Shown here: positions 26,726 to 36,509 of the stretch, in pieces
Layout: every line of letters starts with the position of its first letter
How positions within the stretch are numbered: position 1 is the stretch's first letter
The notes under the pieces: generated by a model
Databases searched by the model: none
What the model was told of the DNA's origin: nothing
Seen by the model: the letters and a program-made list of their open reading frames with translations, nothing else
Translations under genes and position numbers: made by a program
Source of the DNA: Novosphingobium sp. EMRT-2
GTDB lineage: Bacteria > Pseudomonadota > Alphaproteobacteria > Sphingomonadales > Sphingomonadaceae
Assembly (NCBI RefSeq): GCF_005145025.1
Contig: NZ_CP039695.1
Span: forward strand, 3,333,501-3,397,500
Direction: 5' to 3'
DNA length: 64,000 nucleotides

Positions 26726-27994
26726 TCAGTGATCGACGATGATGCGCGGCGTGCCCGGCGGCAGCAGACGGCGGAACAGCCGTCCCTTCTCGCTGAACAG
26801 CACCAGCATCAGCGCCAGGATGCCGGCGGCCAGGAACGAGATCGCGAGCGGGCGGGCGGTGCCGTCGAACGCCTGCCCGATTATCATGCCGATGAACGAG
26901 CCGAGCGCCATGCGCATGAACGCTTGGACCGAACTCGCCGCGCCCGCGATCTTGGCGAAGGGCTGGAGCGCGATCGAGCTGAAATTGGCGCCGACGAAGC
27001 CCATCAGGCACATGTTCATCGCGATCAGCGGCATGAACTGCCACAGCGTCTGGTGCGGACGCGTGGCGAAATACACCTGCAGGCAGCTTACGCCGATATA
27101 GACGAACAGCGCGGTGTGCGACACGCGCCGCGCGCCGAACCGTTCGACGATGCGCGAGTTGGAGAAACTGGCGCAGGCCATCGTCACCGCCGTCGCCCCG
27201 AACAGCAGCGGGAAGGCGCTACCCGCGCCGAAGTGTTCCGCGACAAGCTGCTGCGAGGAATTGATATAGCCCAGCAGCGCGCCGAACATCAGCGATCCGC
27301 CCAGGACATAGCCGATCGACGCCCGGTTCGAGGCGGCGGCGATCATGTTCACCGCGATTGCCGCTGGATTGATCGGCTGCCGGAATTCCGGCCGCAGCGT
27401 CTCGTCGAGCCGAAGGGCGACCCACAGCGCGACCAGTGCGGCCATCACCGCCAGCATGATGAAAATCCAGCGCCATCCTGCGAACAGCAGCACGAACTGC
27501 CCGACGCTGGGCGCCAGCATCGGCACGACCATGAACACCACGGAGATCGTCGACAGCATCCGCGCCATGCGATCGCCGCTGTGGCGATCGCGGATGATCG
27601 CGCCGGGCAGCACCGTCACGCCCGAACTGCCGACCGCCTGCAGCGCGCGCAGCACCAGCAGCGTATCGAAATCGCGGGCCATCGCGCAGGCCAGCGAAAA
27701 CACGATGTACAGGCCCAGGCTGGTCAACACCACGGGGCGCCGTCCGAAGCGGTCCGCCAGCGTGCCGGGCAGCAGCGCACCCACGCCGGCGGCGAGCAGG
27801 AACACGCCGACCACCAGTTGCCGTCGGTTGGGATCGGTCACGTTCAGGTCGTGCGCGATCTGGCCCAGCGCCGGCAGCATGCCGTCGATCGCCAGCGCCT
27901 GCAGGGCCATCAGCATGGCCATCATCGCCACGAATTCGCGTCCCCTTGGCGTTCCCGTCGTTTCCTCTGGCTGGTGGTGGTTCTCGCTGGTCAT
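26726..27994 (-). CDS. Bcr/CflA-type MFS multidrug efflux transporter
   Basis: 422 residues with 12 predicted membrane segments. Motif A is LPGTLADRFGRRPVVLTSLG, and the drug/proton-antiporter motif C-like region GVTVLPGAIIRDRHSG follows; ALAIDGMLPALGQIA near the start matches Bcr/CflA proteins. It would export small toxic compounds using the proton gradient. Its promoter region (77 bases) is shared with divergent dinB. Confidence 0.87.
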   Translation of the reverse strand: MTSENHHQPEETTGTPRGREFVAMMAMLMALQALAIDGMLPALGQIAHDLNVTDPNRRQLVVGVFLLAAGVGALLPGTLADRFGRRPVVLTSLGLYIVFSLACAMARDFDTLLVLRALQAVGSSGVTVLPGAIIRDRHSGDRMARMLSTISVVFMVVPMLAPSVGQFVLLFAGWRWIFIMLAVMAALVALWVALRLDETLRPEFRQPINPAAIAVNMIAAASNRASIGYVLGGSLMFGALLGYINSSQQLVAEHFGAGSAFPLLFGATAVTMACASFSNSRIVERFGARRVSHTALFVYIGVSCLQVYFATRPHQTLWQFMPLIAMNMCLMGFVGANFSSIALQPFAKIAGAASSVQAFMRMALGSFIGMIIGQAFDGTARPLAISFLAAGILALMLVLFSEKGRLFRRLLPPGTPRIIVDH

Positions 27995-28071
27995 TGAAAT
28001 CGGGGTAGTCCGTTCGGGGGATTCACCCCAACCCTTTATGCCCTGGGGCGAAATAGGCTAGCCTGCAAATC

Positions 28072-29214
28072 ATGGAACCAGCGCGAAACGATCCCGGCGA
28101 GGAAGAGTCCGGCGACGGGCTGCGCAAGATCATCCATGTCGACATGGATGCCTTCTATGCCAGCGTCGAACAGCGCGACGAGCCTTCCCTCAAGGGCAAG
28201 CCGGTGGCGGTCGGCGGTTCGTCGGAGCGTGGAGTGGTCGCGGCGGCAAGCTACGAGGCGCGGGTATTCGGCGTGCGCTCCGCCATGCCGTCGGTGCGCG
28301 CGGCGCGGCTGTGCCCGGGCCTGATCTTCCGCAAACCCCGCTTCGATGTCTATCGCGGCGTGTCGCAGCAGATTCGCGCGATCTTCCAGGACTACACGCC
28401 GCACGTCGAGCCGCTGTCGCTGGACGAGGCCTATCTCGACGTGACCGACGACATTCGCGGGATCGGTTCCGCCACGCGCATCGCCGAACTGATCCGCCAG
28501 CGCATCCGCGCGGAAACCGGGCTGACCGCGAGCGCGGGGGTATCGTACAACAAGTTCCTGGCCAAGCTGGCGAGCGACCAGAACAAGCCCGACGGCCTGT
28601 GCGTGATCCGGCCGGGCGAGGGCGCGGCCTTCGTCGCCGGACTGCCGGTGCGCCGTTTCCACGGCATCGGCCCGCGCGGCGCGGAGAAGATGGCGGGGCT
28701 GGGGATCGAAACGGGCGCGGACCTGCTGGCGAAGGACCTGGCGTTTCTGCGGAGCCACTTCGGCAGCCTGGCGGATTACCTCTATCGCGCCGCGCGCGGG
28801 ATAGACCTGCGCCGGGTGCGCGCCGACAGGCCGCGCAAATCGGTGGGCGGCGAGCGGACGTTCGATCGTGACCTGTCTTCCGGGCCTGCCTTGCGGGAGG
28901 CGCTGGAGCGGATCATCGACATCGTGTGGGACCGTATCGAACGGGCGGGCGCGCAGGGCCGAACAGTCACGCTCAAGATGAAGTCCATCGATTTCACCAG
29001 TATGACGCGGGCGAAATCGTCGCCGCGCCCGGTGGCGGACAAGACCGTGTTCGCCTCCATGGCGCGCGACCTGCTGGAAGCCGTGCTGCCGCTGCCGCAA
29101 CCGATCCGGCTGATGGGCCTCACGCTCTCCGCGCTGGAAGGCGATCACGACGATGATGATGACGAGGTGCCGTCGGGGGAGGCGGGGCGGCAGCAGGCCG
29201 AATTGCCGTTTTGA
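28072..29214 (+). CDS. dinB: DNA polymerase IV
   Basis: 380-residue Y-family translesion polymerase. Catalytic motifs: IIHVDMDAFYASVEQ near the N-terminus, SLDEAYLDVTD around residues 120-130 with the DE pair, ASAGVSYNKFLAKLASD, then the helix-hairpin-helix region GIGPRGAEKM and little-finger domain. The C-terminus is acidic, and the QAELPF end is a likely beta-clamp-binding peptide. I found no GTTC-N7-GTTC LexA box in the 77 bases upstream. Confidence 0.93.
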   Translation: MEPARNDPGEEESGDGLRKIIHVDMDAFYASVEQRDEPSLKGKPVAVGGSSERGVVAAASYEARVFGVRSAMPSVRAARLCPGLIFRKPRFDVYRGVSQQIRAIFQDYTPHVEPLSLDEAYLDVTDDIRGIGSATRIAELIRQRIRAETGLTASAGVSYNKFLAKLASDQNKPDGLCVIRPGEGAAFVAGLPVRRFHGIGPRGAEKMAGLGIETGADLLAKDLAFLRSHFGSLADYLYRAARGIDLRRVRADRPRKSVGGERTFDRDLSSGPALREALERIIDIVWDRIERAGAQGRTVTLKMKSIDFTSMTRAKSSPRPVADKTVFASMARDLLEAVLPLPQPIRLMGLTLSALEGDHDDDDDEVPSGEAGRQQAELPF

Positions 29215-29314
29215 GGGGGTGTAGAACGGTCAACTGGATCGGGCTGTCGCCAAATCCCATATCCCGCTCGTCCTGTGCTTGCCGAAGGACACGCGCATTG
29301 CTGGCCCTCGCCGT

Positions 29315-30268
29315 CTAGAACCAGCTCCGGACGCCGATCGCCAGGCTGACCGTTGAGGCTCTTTCGCCGGCCAACGCGCCAAGGCGGGCGGTTTCGCCGA
29401 GTCGGCGTTCCCAGTGGACGCCGATGTAGGGCGCAAGCTGGCGGGTAATCTGGTAGCGCAGCCGCGCCCCGGCTTCGAGCCGGTCGAAGCCTGCGCCGGT
29501 GCGCAGTTCGGGCACGTCCCGGAACGCGGCGTCGAGTTCCAAGGCGGGCTGGAGGATGAGGCGGTTGGTCAGCCGCAGGTCGTAGCTGCCTTCGACGCGG
29601 GCGTGGACATCGCCCTTGTCCGAGACCAGCAACTGCGCCTCCACATCGAACCAGTAGGGGGCCAGGCCGTCTATCCCGAACGTGGCATACGTGCGCTGCG
29701 GGCCGGGCTGGAAATCGTGGCGCACGCCGGCTTCCAGGTTGAAATAGGGCGCGATGGCGTGGCGCCAGAGGGCGCGCAGTTCGATCCGCTCCGCCGTTTC
29801 GCCGAACGCGCCTTCGCCTTCGCTGGCGATCACCAGCTTGTCGAGATCGGCGCCGATCCAGGCCTCGCCCTGCCAGCCATAGCCGTCGCGGCCCCGGACG
29901 GCGCGGTATTCCAGCCGGTCGACGATCAGCGCGTTGCCGAAGAAGCGGCCTTCCCTTGCCAGATCGGCACGCGCGGCGGCCATGCGCGCGGGATCGAAGA
30001 AGCGGTCGGCCGGATGGTCGGTGGGGACGGGGGGAGGCGGTGCGTCGCCGGGCGTGTCGGCATCGTCTTCATCCGAGGCGGGCATGGCGTGCCCCGCGTG
30101 CGGATCGCTCTGCTCCATGCCCTGCATCGGGTGGCCCGAATGATCCATGGCGCCCATGTCGTGTCCCGCGTGAACATCCTGGGCGTGCGCATCCTGTGCG
30201 TGGGCGGGCGTGGCCTGCGTGAACGTGGCTGCGACGGCGAGCACGAGGGGCAATGCGCGCACGGTCAC
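29315..30268 (-). CDS. copB: Copper resistance protein B (outer membrane)
   Basis: 317-residue outer-membrane protein. A signal peptide ends near AHA, followed by a His/Met/Asp-rich segment (HAGHDMGAMDHSGHPMQGM and similar, about 27-66) suited to binding copper, then the conserved CopB beta-barrel part from PADRFFDPARM and a terminal aromatic residue (SWF). The GTG at 30268 overlaps the copA stop (GTGA), so translation is probably coupled. It would bind or move copper at the outer membrane with CopA. Confidence 0.88.
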   Translation of the reverse strand: MTVRALPLVLAVAATFTQATPAHAQDAHAQDVHAGHDMGAMDHSGHPMQGMEQSDPHAGHAMPASDEDDADTPGDAPPPPVPTDHPADRFFDPARMAAARADLAREGRFFGNALIVDRLEYRAVRGRDGYGWQGEAWIGADLDKLVIASEGEGAFGETAERIELRALWRHAIAPYFNLEAGVRHDFQPGPQRTYATFGIDGLAPYWFDVEAQLLVSDKGDVHARVEGSYDLRLTNRLILQPALELDAAFRDVPELRTGAGFDRLEAGARLRYQITRQLAPYIGVHWERRLGETARLGALAGERASTVSLAIGVRSWF

Positions 30269-31995
30269 GCCTCCCCTTCGCGGCGCACGGTGACGACGCG
30301 CATCATCCCCGCGTGCATGTGCAGCAGCATGTGGCAATGAAACGCCCAGTCGCCTTCGGCATCGGCGGTCAGGTCGAACGCAACCTTGCCGCCCGGCAGG
30401 ACGTTGACGGTATGCTTGCGCGGCCGGTGCCCCGGATCGCCGGTGACCAGTTCGAAGAAATGGCCGTGCAGGTGGATCGGGTGCGGCATCATCGTGTCGT
30501 TGATCAGGGTAACGCGCACCCGCTCGCCGAGCCGGAACGGGATGGGCTTCGCGCCGCCCGAGATCGTCTCGCCGTCGATCGACCACATGTAGCGTTCCAT
30601 GTTGGCGGTGAGGTGGACCTCGATTTCTCGCGAGGGCGTGCGTTGATCGGGGTTGGCATCCCGCGCACGCAAGTCCGCATAGGTGAGGACGCGGTGGTCC
30701 ACCTCCTCCAGGCCGGTGGGGCGGTCGGCCAGCCGGTCCACCGGCATCGGCGCGATCATGGCAACGCCCGGCCCCATCTTCACCGACGGCGCGTTGGCGC
30801 CATCGCGCATGGCCATCGAATGGTGCATTTCGCCCATGCCCTTCATATCCATGCCCATATCGCGCATGGTGAGGACCGGGCGGGAGCGGATCGGCGGGAT
30901 CGGGGCCGCCATCCCCGGCTTGGTGGCCAGCGTGGCGCGGACCTGCCCGCTGCGGTCCAGCGCCTCGGCCACGATCGCGTGCGGGCCGGCGCCTGCGGGT
31001 GTGACGATCACGTCGTAGGTTTCGGCGATAGCGATCTGGATTTCATCGGTTTCCACCGGCTGCACGTCCAGTCCGTCGGCGGCGATCACCGTCATGGACA
31101 GACTGGGGATGCGCAGGTTGAAGTTGGTCATGGCCGATGCATTGATCACGCGCAGCCGCACCCGTTCGCCCGGTGCATAGAGCGCGGTCCAGTTCGCCGC
31201 GCTGTCGTGCCCGTTGACAAGGTAGCTGTAGGTGCTGCCGGTGACGTCGGAAATGTCGGTCGGGTCCATGCGCATTCCCGCCCAGGCGAACCGTTCCTTC
31301 GCGCTCTGGTCGCGCCCGGCGAGCAGGCCGGACAGCGTCTGCTTGCGCATGTTGAACGTGCCGCTCATCGCCTTCAGCTGCCGCATTATCTCGTGCGGGT
31401 GCAGCGGGCTCCAGTCGGCCAGCATGAGCACGTATTCGCGGTCGTATGAGGCGCTGGAAGGCGTGGCGGGGTCGATCACGATCGGGCCGTAGAGCCCGAC
31501 GGCCTCCTGCATCCCCGAATGGCTGTGATACCAGTAGGTGCCGGCCTGCCGGACCGGGAATTCATAGGTGAACGTCTCGCCCGGATCGATGCCGGGGAAG
31601 CTGAGGCCGGGCACGCCGTCCATCTGGAACGGCACGAGCAGCCCGTGCCAGTGGATCGAGGACGGCTCCCGCAACCGGTTGGTCACGTCGATCCGCACTG
31701 TCTGCCCTTCGCGCAGGCGGATCAGCGGGCCGGGAATGGAGCCGTTGATGCTGACGGCGGCAGCCGAACGCTTCCCCACCGCAAATCGGCTTTCCCCGAT
31801 GGTCAGTGCGATCCGCTCACCGCTGAGCGCATCGCCGATGCCGGCTACCGCATCGGGGCCGGTGACCATGCCGTGATGGCCGCCGTTCGCGCCACGCGCC
31901 CACGCGGGGAACAACGGGGCGAGCGTGGCGGACAGCGCCAGCGCGCCTTGTCCCATCAGCAGGCGGCGGCGGTTGAAAACAATCGGTTGAACCAT
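30265..31995 (-). CDS. copA: Copper resistance multicopper oxidase, Tat-exported
   Basis: 576-residue periplasmic multicopper oxidase that would oxidise Cu(I) to Cu(II). A Tat signal (NRRRLLMGQGALAL) is at residues 8-21. Copper-site motifs: HWHG, WYHSHSGMQ, HPIHLHGHFFEL and the Cys-bearing HCHMLLHMHAGM with its methionine axial ligand. A Met-rich loop (MRDMGMDMKGMGEMHHSM) near residues 390-410 matches CopA/PcoA. The ATG at 31995 is used. No copper-responsive regulator gene is nearby. Confidence 0.93.
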   Translation of the reverse strand: MVQPIVFNRRRLLMGQGALALSATLAPLFPAWARGANGGHHGMVTGPDAVAGIGDALSGERIALTIGESRFAVGKRSAAAVSINGSIPGPLIRLREGQTVRIDVTNRLREPSSIHWHGLLVPFQMDGVPGLSFPGIDPGETFTYEFPVRQAGTYWYHSHSGMQEAVGLYGPIVIDPATPSSASYDREYVLMLADWSPLHPHEIMRQLKAMSGTFNMRKQTLSGLLAGRDQSAKERFAWAGMRMDPTDISDVTGSTYSYLVNGHDSAANWTALYAPGERVRLRVINASAMTNFNLRIPSLSMTVIAADGLDVQPVETDEIQIAIAETYDVIVTPAGAGPHAIVAEALDRSGQVRATLATKPGMAAPIPPIRSRPVLTMRDMGMDMKGMGEMHHSMAMRDGANAPSVKMGPGVAMIAPMPVDRLADRPTGLEEVDHRVLTYADLRARDANPDQRTPSREIEVHLTANMERYMWSIDGETISGGAKPIPFRLGERVRVTLINDTMMPHPIHLHGHFFELVTGDPGHRPRKHTVNVLPGGKVAFDLTADAEGDWAFHCHMLLHMHAGMMRVVTVRREGEA

Positions 31996-32068
31996 GGATT
32001 GGCAGATAGGCGCTGCTGGCCGAGGTCGTCCAGCGGCGGAATGCGCGCCACGGAAACGGACGCGCGGT

Positions 32069-33241
32069 TTACAGGCTTTCGCGCCAGCGGGCGAGACGGG
32101 TGACGGCTTCTTCCAGCATCGCCGCCGGCTTGCAGTGGCACAGGCGCAGGATCGTGGTGGGGCCGCCGGGGCCTTCCCACAGCGCGGAGAGCGGGATCGA
32201 GGCGACGCCCGCCTCGCGCACTGCGCGCTCGCTGAAGGTGCGATCGTCGAGCGCGATGCCCGAGGCGGCAAGGTCGATACAGGCGAACCAGGTTGCCGCG
32301 TTGTCGAGCACTACGAAGCCTTCACGGCGCAGGCCGTCGATCAGCACGGCGCGCGAGGCGCCCCAGCTGGCCTGACGCCCGGCGGCGATGGCGGGATCGG
32401 CGAGCGCTTCGGCCAGCGCCCACTGGAGCATCGGCGGTGTGGTGAAGGTCAGGAACTGGTGCGCGCGGCCCAGCACGGCGGCCATGGCCGGCGCGGCGAC
32501 CATCCAGCCGACTTTCCAGCCGGTGGCGCCGAAGATCTTGCCGGCCGATCCGATCTTGATCGTGCGCTCCGCCATGCCGGGCAGGGCCAGCAGCGAACGG
32601 TGCGCCTTTCCGTCGAATCGCACGTTCTCCCAGACCTCGTCGCAGATCGCGATGAGGTCATGGCTCACGCATAGCTCCGCCAGTATGGCGAGCTCCGCGT
32701 CGGACGCCACGGTGCCGGTGGGGTTGAGCGGGTCGTTGAGAACGAGCGCGCGGGTGCGGGGCGTGATCGCGGCGGCGATGGCCTCGTGCGGATAGCGCCA
32801 GTGCGGCGGGCGCAGCGGAACGAACACCGGTATGCCGCCGGCGCGGCGCACCAGCGGCGCATAGGCGTCGTAAGCCGGGGCGAACAGGATCACCTCGTCG
32901 CCGGGGGTGACCACGGCCAGGACCGAGGCGGCTACGGCTTCGGTCGCGCCGGAGGTGACGATCACGTTGTCACGGGCAAGGGACAGCCCTTGGGCACGAG
33001 CATAGAAGCCGGCCACCGCATCGCGCAGTTCGGCAAGGCCTGCCATCGGCGGATACTGGTGCGAGCGCTCGCGCGTGGCGCGGACGACGGCCTCGACCAG
33101 TTCGGGCGGCGGCGCATCGTCCGGAAAGCCCTGGCCCAGATTGATTGCGCCCCGTTCGCGGGCAAGGCCCGACATATGTTCGAAGATGGTGACGGGCATT
33201 CCGGTATAGACCGGGCTGAGGCGTTGCGCGGGCGTGGTCAT
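32069..33241 (-). CDS. Class I/II pyridoxal-phosphate aminotransferase
   Basis: 390-residue fold-type I aminotransferase. Features: NLGQGFPDD near 32-40, LNDPLNPTGTV, CDEVWENVRFDG, and the PLP lysine in IKIGSAGKIFGATGWKVGW. The pattern resembles methionine/kynurenine aminotransferases (YbdL/KAT group). The substrate cannot be fixed by reading. The ATG at 33241 is used. copA starts 73 bases downstream on the same strand, so copA-copB may be partly read from this gene's promoter. Confidence 0.87.
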   Translation of the reverse strand: MTTPAQRLSPVYTGMPVTIFEHMSGLARERGAINLGQGFPDDAPPPELVEAVVRATRERSHQYPPMAGLAELRDAVAGFYARAQGLSLARDNVIVTSGATEAVAASVLAVVTPGDEVILFAPAYDAYAPLVRRAGGIPVFVPLRPPHWRYPHEAIAAAITPRTRALVLNDPLNPTGTVASDAELAILAELCVSHDLIAICDEVWENVRFDGKAHRSLLALPGMAERTIKIGSAGKIFGATGWKVGWMVAAPAMAAVLGRAHQFLTFTTPPMLQWALAEALADPAIAAGRQASWGASRAVLIDGLRREGFVVLDNAATWFACIDLAASGIALDDRTFSERAVREAGVASIPLSALWEGPGGPTTILRLCHCKPAAMLEEAVTRLARWRESL

Positions 33242-33287
33242 CGCCGGTCCGTCTAGCTTGGAGGCGCGGCGGAAGAAAAGCGCCCTT

Positions 33288-36200
33288 TCAATGAAAATCG
33301 CGCGAACGCGGCAGGATGCGGACATCGCGCGGGTGCTGCCGCGAGGAACCGGGGGGATGGGGCATCACGGGCCGGACAGCCTCGTCGGCGCGGGAAGGCG
33401 GGCCAAGCGCGGTCTGCGTTTCGGACAGGTGGGCGAGCATTGCCGTCACGTCCGTCACCCGGCTGGCCATCAGATGCACGACGCCTTCCTTGCTGCGCTG
33501 GATTTCGCCCGCGATCACCATCAGCCGCGCGGCCATGACGGCGCGGCGCTGCTTCTCGAAATCGCGCGCCCACAGCAGCGCGTTGACGATCCCGGTCTCG
33601 TCCTCGATCGTGATGAACACCGCGTTGCCCTTGCCCGGCCGCTGGCGGACCAGCACCGCGCCCGCGCAGCGCACGCGCGTGCCGTCCTTCGCGGCGTTGA
33701 CATCGGCGCAGGAAAGCACGCCCCGCCGGGCAAAGCGGGCGCGCAGGAACTGCATGGGATGCCCTTTCAGCGACAGGCGGTGCGTCTGGTAATCGGCCGC
33801 CACTTCTTCTGAAAGCGGCAGCGCGGGTAGGGCGGGATCGCGTTCGCGGCCCAGTTCGGGCGCGTCCATCGCGGCGAACAGCGGAAGCTGCACCGGCGGC
33901 ATCCGGCGTACTTCCCATCCCGCTTGGCGCCGGCCATGGCCCAGCGAACCGAGCGCATCGGCGTCGGCCAGCAGATGCAGCGCGCGGGGCGGCAGATCGG
34001 CGCGGTGGGCCAGCGTCTCGATCGAAACGAACGGCGCATCGCCGCGCACGCGGGAAATCGCCTCGGCCCAGTCCTGCCGGAAGCCGTCGATCTGGCGCAG
34101 GCCCAGCCGCAGCGTGCGTGTGCCTTCCAGCGTATTGTCCCACGCGCTGGCACCCACGTCGATCGGGTGGACGGTAACGCCGTGTTCCCGCGCATCGCGC
34201 ACGATCTGCGCGGGGGCATAGAAGCCCATCGGCTGGCTGTTGAGCAGCGCGCAGGCGAAGACCGCCGGATAGTGGCATTTCAGCCAGGCGGAGACATAGG
34301 CGAGCGAGGCGAAGGCCTGCGCGTGGCTTTCGGGAAAGCCATAGTCGCCGAAGCCCTTGATCTGTTCGAAGCAGCGTTCGGCGAAATCGCGTTCGTAGCC
34401 GCGCCGAACCATGCCTTCGACCAGCTTCTCCTCGTAGTTGTGGATCGTGCCGTTGCGGCGGAACGTGGCCATGGCACGGCGCAGGCCATCGGCTTCGGCC
34501 GGGGAGAACCCGGCGGCGACGATAGCGAGCTTCATCGCCTGTTCCTGAAACAGCGGCACGCCCAGCGTCTTGCCCAGCACTTCGCGCAACTCGCCCGGCG
34601 GGCCGGGGAAGACGACGGCCTCCTCGCCGTTGCGCCGCCGCAGGTAAGGGTGGACCATGCCGCCCTGGATCGGCCCCGGCCGCACGATGGCGACCTGGAT
34701 GACAAGGTCATAGAGGGTGGCCGGCCTCATCCGGGGCAGCATGGCGATCTGCGCGCGGCTTTCGACCTGGAAAGTGCCGATGCTGTCTCCCTTCTGGAGC
34801 ATGGCATAAGTCGCGCGGTCGTCCTGTGGCACGGTATCCAGCCGGTGATCGCCCAGATCCCACTGGCGCATCAGATCGAAGCTCTTGCGGATGCAGGTGA
34901 GCATCCCGAGCGCGAGGACATCGACCTTCATGATCTGCAGTTCGTCGATGTCGTCCTTGTCCCATTCGATGAAGGTGCGGTCGGGCATCGCCGCATTGTG
35001 GATCGGCACCAGTTCGTCGAGCCGGCCCTGCGTCAGCACGAAGCCGCCGACGTGCTGCGACAGGTGGCGCGGGAACTGGAGGATCTGGCCAACCAGATCG
35101 CGCAGGCGGGCGAGTTCGGGATTGGCGGCATCGAAGCCGGCTTCGCCCAGCCGGGCCTCGGGCAGTTCCTCACCACCCCAGCTTCCCCAGATCGTGCCCG
35201 AGAGCCGCGCGGTCACGTCCTCGGTCAGCCCCAGTGCCTTGCCGACTTCGCGGATCGCGCTGCGCTGGCGATAGTGGATCACCGTGGCGGCGATGCCGGC
35301 GCGGTCACGGCCGTAGCGTTCGTAGATATACTGGATCACTTCCTCGCGCCGCTCGTGCTCGAAATCGACGTCGATGTCGGGCGGCTCGTTGCGGTTCTCG
35401 GACAGGAAGCGCGAGAACAGCAGCTTTTCTTGCACCGGATCGATCGGCGTCACGCCCAGCAGGTAGCAGACCAGCGAATTGGCCGCGCTGCCGCGCCCCT
35501 GGCACAGGATCGGCGGGTCGAGGCTGCGGGCATGGCGCACCACGTCGTGCACGGTCAGGAAGTAATAGGCATAGGCGCGCTCGCGGATCAGGCGGAATTC
35601 CTCGTCCAGCGTGCGGCGGTAGGCGTCGGGCAGGCCATCGGGGAATTTCCGCATGGCCGCCTCGTGGACCAGATGTTCCAGCCAGGCCTGCGGTTCCCAG
35701 CCTTGGGGGACGGGTTCGTGCGGGTATTCGTAGCGCAGGTCGTTCAGCGTGAAGGCGATGCAAGCGAACAGGTCGCGCGTCGCCGCCAGCGCGTGCGGAC
35801 AGGCCTGGAACAGGCGGGCCATCTCCATCGGTGGCTTGAGATGCCGTTCGCCATTGGCGGCCAGCAGGCGCCCGGCGGTCTGCAATGTCCGCCCTTCGCG
35901 GATGCAGGTCAGCACATCGTGCAGCGGCCGCGTGGCCGCCGTGGCGTAAAGCGCATCGTTGCTGGCGATCGGCGGAACGCCGGTTTCCGCGGCCAGCGCC
36001 ATGCGCCGCGCCAGCAGCCGCGCGTCGCGCCCGCCGCGGGGCATGGTGACCGCCAGCCACAGATGCGGCGTCGCCTGGCGCAGCGTGCGCAGCAGCGCGG
36101 CATCGCCGTCCATCGCGATCAGCGCCATATCCTCGCAATGGTCCAGAAGGTCGGCCAGGGTCAGGTGGCACGATCCCTTTTCGGCGCGGCGGTTGCCGAC

Positions 36201-36509
36201 CGTCAGCAGGCGGGTCAGCCGGCCCCAGCCGTGCCGTGTGGTGGGATAGGCGACCACGTCGGGCGTGCCATCGGCAAAGACCAGCCGCGCGCCGACGATC
36301 AGGTGGAAGCCGCCGCCCGGCCCGCCGACCTGCTTCCATGCGCGATGGGCGCGGACCACACCGGCCACGGTATTGCGATCGGCGATGCCGATGCCGGCCA
36401 TGCCGAGCGCGTGCGCCTGCCCCACCATGGCTTCGGCCGACGAGGCGCCACGCAGGAAGCTGAAATTGCTGGCCGCGACCGGTTCGGCGAAAAAGGGCGG
36501 CGCGGTCAT
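33288..36509 (-). CDS. dnaE2: Error-prone DNA polymerase ImuC/DnaE2
   Basis: 1073-residue C-family polymerase. The N-terminal PHP domain begins NFSFLRGASSAEAMVGQA (residues 14-31); the palm shows PPDIDVDFEHERREEVIQYIYERYG with the catalytic aspartates; HVGGFVLTQG and FPESHAQAFASLAYVSAWLKCHYP follow; an OB fold is near the C-terminus. The length and the lack of a beta-clamp-binding tail fit ImuC rather than replicative DnaE1. The start overlaps the imuB stop (ATGA). It works with ImuA and ImuB in damage-induced mutagenesis. Confidence 0.93.
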   Translation of the reverse strand: MTAPPFFAEPVAASNFSFLRGASSAEAMVGQAHALGMAGIGIADRNTVAGVVRAHRAWKQVGGPGGGFHLIVGARLVFADGTPDVVAYPTTRHGWGRLTRLLTVGNRRAEKGSCHLTLADLLDHCEDMALIAMDGDAALLRTLRQATPHLWLAVTMPRGGRDARLLARRMALAAETGVPPIASNDALYATAATRPLHDVLTCIREGRTLQTAGRLLAANGERHLKPPMEMARLFQACPHALAATRDLFACIAFTLNDLRYEYPHEPVPQGWEPQAWLEHLVHEAAMRKFPDGLPDAYRRTLDEEFRLIRERAYAYYFLTVHDVVRHARSLDPPILCQGRGSAANSLVCYLLGVTPIDPVQEKLLFSRFLSENRNEPPDIDVDFEHERREEVIQYIYERYGRDRAGIAATVIHYRQRSAIREVGKALGLTEDVTARLSGTIWGSWGGEELPEARLGEAGFDAANPELARLRDLVGQILQFPRHLSQHVGGFVLTQGRLDELVPIHNAAMPDRTFIEWDKDDIDELQIMKVDVLALGMLTCIRKSFDLMRQWDLGDHRLDTVPQDDRATYAMLQKGDSIGTFQVESRAQIAMLPRMRPATLYDLVIQVAIVRPGPIQGGMVHPYLRRRNGEEAVVFPGPPGELREVLGKTLGVPLFQEQAMKLAIVAAGFSPAEADGLRRAMATFRRNGTIHNYEEKLVEGMVRRGYERDFAERCFEQIKGFGDYGFPESHAQAFASLAYVSAWLKCHYPAVFACALLNSQPMGFYAPAQIVRDAREHGVTVHPIDVGASAWDNTLEGTRTLRLGLRQIDGFRQDWAEAISRVRGDAPFVSIETLAHRADLPPRALHLLADADALGSLGHGRRQAGWEVRRMPPVQLPLFAAMDAPELGRERDPALPALPLSEEVAADYQTHRLSLKGHPMQFLRARFARRGVLSCADVNAAKDGTRVRCAGAVLVRQRPGKGNAVFITIEDETGIVNALLWARDFEKQRRAVMAARLMVIAGEIQRSKEGVVHLMASRVTDVTAMLAHLSETQTALGPPSRADEAVRPVMPHPPGSSRQHPRDVRILPRSRDFH

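Noticed and set aside
27995..28071. Possible LexA box before dinB
   Set aside because: One GTTC is present but no second copy seven bases away.
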